Source: Conidiobolus incongruus B7586
Lineage: Eukaryota > Entomophthoromycota > Entomophthoromycetes > Entomophthorales > Conidiobolaceae
DNA: 12,029 nucleotides
Assembly: GCA_000697335.1 (NCBI GenBank)
Contig: JNEM01008498.1
Coordinates: 1-12,029 of the forward strand
Reading direction: 5' to 3'
Below are positions 9,791 to 12,029 of this stretch, piece after piece. The position numbers were made by a program, and so were the translations under genes. The notes below the pieces were generated by a model. That model ran no database searches. It was not told where the DNA came from and was given only the letters and a program-made list of their open reading frames with translations. The first letter of the stretch is position 1; the number at the start of each line of letters is the position of its first letter.

Positions 9791-12029
9791 ATTATTTTTA
9801 CATTAATATTATTATTAAGATTTTTGGTTTTTGATTTTGAGTCTTTTTGTTAATTGTTAATAGATCTTCACTCTCTCCTCCACATAAACTTTTTACATAC
9901 TTTTTTGAGTTTGTTTTTATTAATTTTTTTAATATTCTAAATTTCAAGTATTAAATTGGTTATATAATAGAATTCAAAAGTTCTCTATGATTATCCAATT
10001 ACTCAACTTAGTTTATTTTGTAAAGTCATAATAATCGATTTTCAATATCTTTTTTCAATTAATGATTTATCCTTTTTCATTATACTTAATCTTTCAATTA
10101 ACATAAATACAATATTATATAATATTTCAAATATTGAATTAATTTCAATATAATAAATATCCATCCTGGTTTGTTATTTTAATTTCCATTAGATCTGATA
10201 TTTAGTTCAATATATCAATATTAAATTCTTTCTGATCATTTTCCATTATATCAATTATAAATACTTTATTGATGTAGTTAATTTCGAAATTTGAATGTTC
10301 TTATCTGTTTTTTAATATAGTATTTTTAATTAATAATTAGCCAATGGTAATGTTTCAATTTATTTAAAATTAGAAAAGAATTTCTAATTTTGATTGCTTA
10401 ATTTATTAATTATTTCATAATTTTTCTAATTACAGAGTCACACATTTTCAATTATTAATTTTTGTTCTTATTCAATTTTATAAAATATGATAATTAATAA
10501 ATGAATTATAAAATAATATTTAAAATATTGATATTTCATTGTATTATAAGTTGTTTTTTAAAAAGGATATTACATCATAATTATTTTATCACTCAATAAT
10601 CTAGTTAAATTTCTCAAAAATATATTAGTTTATATAAAAATAATTCTAAAATTATTATTACATACTTCAATGAGATCATTATATCAAAAATTTACATAAT
10701 CATATTAATTGGTAAAACAATTATTATAAACAATTATATTATTATTTGCTTTTAATTTTTAACAAATGATTTTGTCATATATTAAAATTACTCAATACCA
10801 ACAATTTGAAGATTCAATTTAATTTATTTAAAAATTTATTTAATACAATTAAATCAGAATTTTCATAATTTGAATATGCAATATATGTAATCGATTAATG
10901 TTTCTCATATAATTGATTTATATTATTAATTTATATTAGTGGTAGTTTGTTTGAATTATTTATTGTATGATTTTTACCTCTAAAATCAAGGATAAATATT
11001 ATTTAAATTGAAATTAAAATTATTTTAACATTATTACTATAAACTTTTTATTCGAATTAACTCTTAATGCTTTATATAAAACAATGATATATATTTAATG
11101 TATATCAATCCTTTATGTTTTAATATATGGTAATTGATATTTTATTTTTCATTCTTTTTACTGACTTTAATTCACTTATTAACTATATTTATATCATAAT
11201 TTATATTATAAATTTTATTCGGAATCACTTTTATCATTATTTGTATTACTTGACTATAATTCAAAAATTACCAAATAATATTTGAAATTTTCAAATATTA
11301 ATTGCAATCTATAATGGTCAATAGTTAAAATTAGAAATTTCTTAAAACACAAAAGTATAAACTTATTATCAATACTATATGACTAAATTTCTTATGAATC
11401 ACTTTTGAAGAAAAAACTAATTATTAAAATAAAATATATTGGATTCATTTATAATAAAATATTTAGAACTATAAATAAATATGCCAAGCTGAGAGTTAAA
11501 TGGTTTATTATTACACTTATCATAATTAGTTAATGGTCAATTTTAATAAAAATAAAAATATATCTGGATTTTAGTGGATAAAACCCTGCTTACCTAATGC
11601 ATTCAAATATATCTGTAAAATTAATTTTTTTATTATATTTTTTACCTATTTATTAATATAGATAGTTATTGTGAAAAATATAATTATCAATATGTTATTA
11701 TTATTAATTACTAAAAAATTAACATTAAATTGGCAAATTTTAATTAAAATATATTATAATGAATTAATTAAACAAAGCATATTAGAATATTATTAATTAA
11801 TAAATTAGATTTGATATTAACATTTTTGATATTAATAAGCAAAAATTTATATAAATATAGTTTAAAATTTGGTTTTATGATAACTTAAATCTTATATTAT
11901 ATTTCTATAATCAAGAATAAGTTTGTATTATTGAATATATTTAAAATCAAATTCTAGATTTTTATTCAAGTTTTGAGACTTAATAAGTCTGATTTTATAA
12001 TAAATTTAAATTTATAGTAATAGATTATA
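9791..12029. other. AT-rich region without recognisable genes
   Basis: This is 2.2 kb of very AT-rich DNA with frequent stops in all frames. I see no exon-like composition, tRNA, or transposon ends. It contains several palindromes, the longest being AAAATTAGAAA/TTTCTAATTTT (10366-10391, 4-nt spacer) and TAATATTTGAAA/TTTCAAATATTA (11276-11300, 1-nt spacer). A perfect 16-nt palindrome AATATTATATAATATT lies at 10111-10126. Such palindromes are partly expected in A/T-only sequence. Confidence 0.65.

Noticed and set aside
9791-12029. Possible transposon or other mobile element in the AT-rich right end
   Set aside because: There are no long terminal repeats, no transposase or polymerase-like frame, and no target-site duplication that I could see.

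Overview
The window carries three intron-containing protein genes of an AT-rich eukaryote, most likely a fungus. In order they are a conventional actin (minus strand, 605-2001), a Sla2/End4/HIP1R-type endocytic adaptor (plus, 3916-7327) and an Arl8 small GTPase (plus, 8561-9324). All three gene models could be closed from the sequence: GT-AG introns restore an open frame and give proteins of 375, 1046 and 186 residues, the lengths expected for these families. I found no transposon, virus-like element, tRNA, rRNA or CRISPR.

Organism: the actin reads most like fungal actins, and the adaptor has the fungal Sla2 layout (ANTH, Pro-rich, Gln/Arg-rich coiled coil, THATCH). The ten introns are mostly short (49-171 nt) and several carry CTAAC/TACTAAC-like branch sites. 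Intergenic DNA is very AT-rich. Arl8 is absent from budding yeast, so its presence, with the composition, points to an early-diverging fungus (for example an Entomophthoromycotina-like, mucoromycotan or glomeromycotan lineage). That placement is an inference and is not proven by the window.

Layout: 1-604 is the AT-rich 3' flank of actin. Actin (three exons) is transcribed leftward from a clear TATA box at 2068-2076. Region 2002-3915 is the shared upstream region of the divergent actin/SLA2 pair; its actin-proximal part is dense in CCAAT boxes. SLA2 has six exons. Region 7328-8560 is AT-rich and separates SLA2 from ARL8, which has four exons. Region 9325-9790 is an unusually C-rich, G-poor flank with two well-formed hairpins and a CAGC/CAAC tract. 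Region 9791-12029 is AT-rich with nothing recognisable.

Function: Sla2 proteins link PI(4,5)P2 membrane and clathrin at endocytic sites to actin filaments, so the divergent neighbours encode the filament and the adaptor that grips it. Arl8 acts on lysosome/vacuole-related membranes and shows no sequence-evident link to the other two beyond proximity. The most interesting leads are the divergent actin-SLA2 arrangement, the twin hairpins after ARL8, the SLA2 intron whose retention would replace the actin-binding half by a hydrophobic tail, and the sharp codon-composition shift at the 3' end of SLA2.
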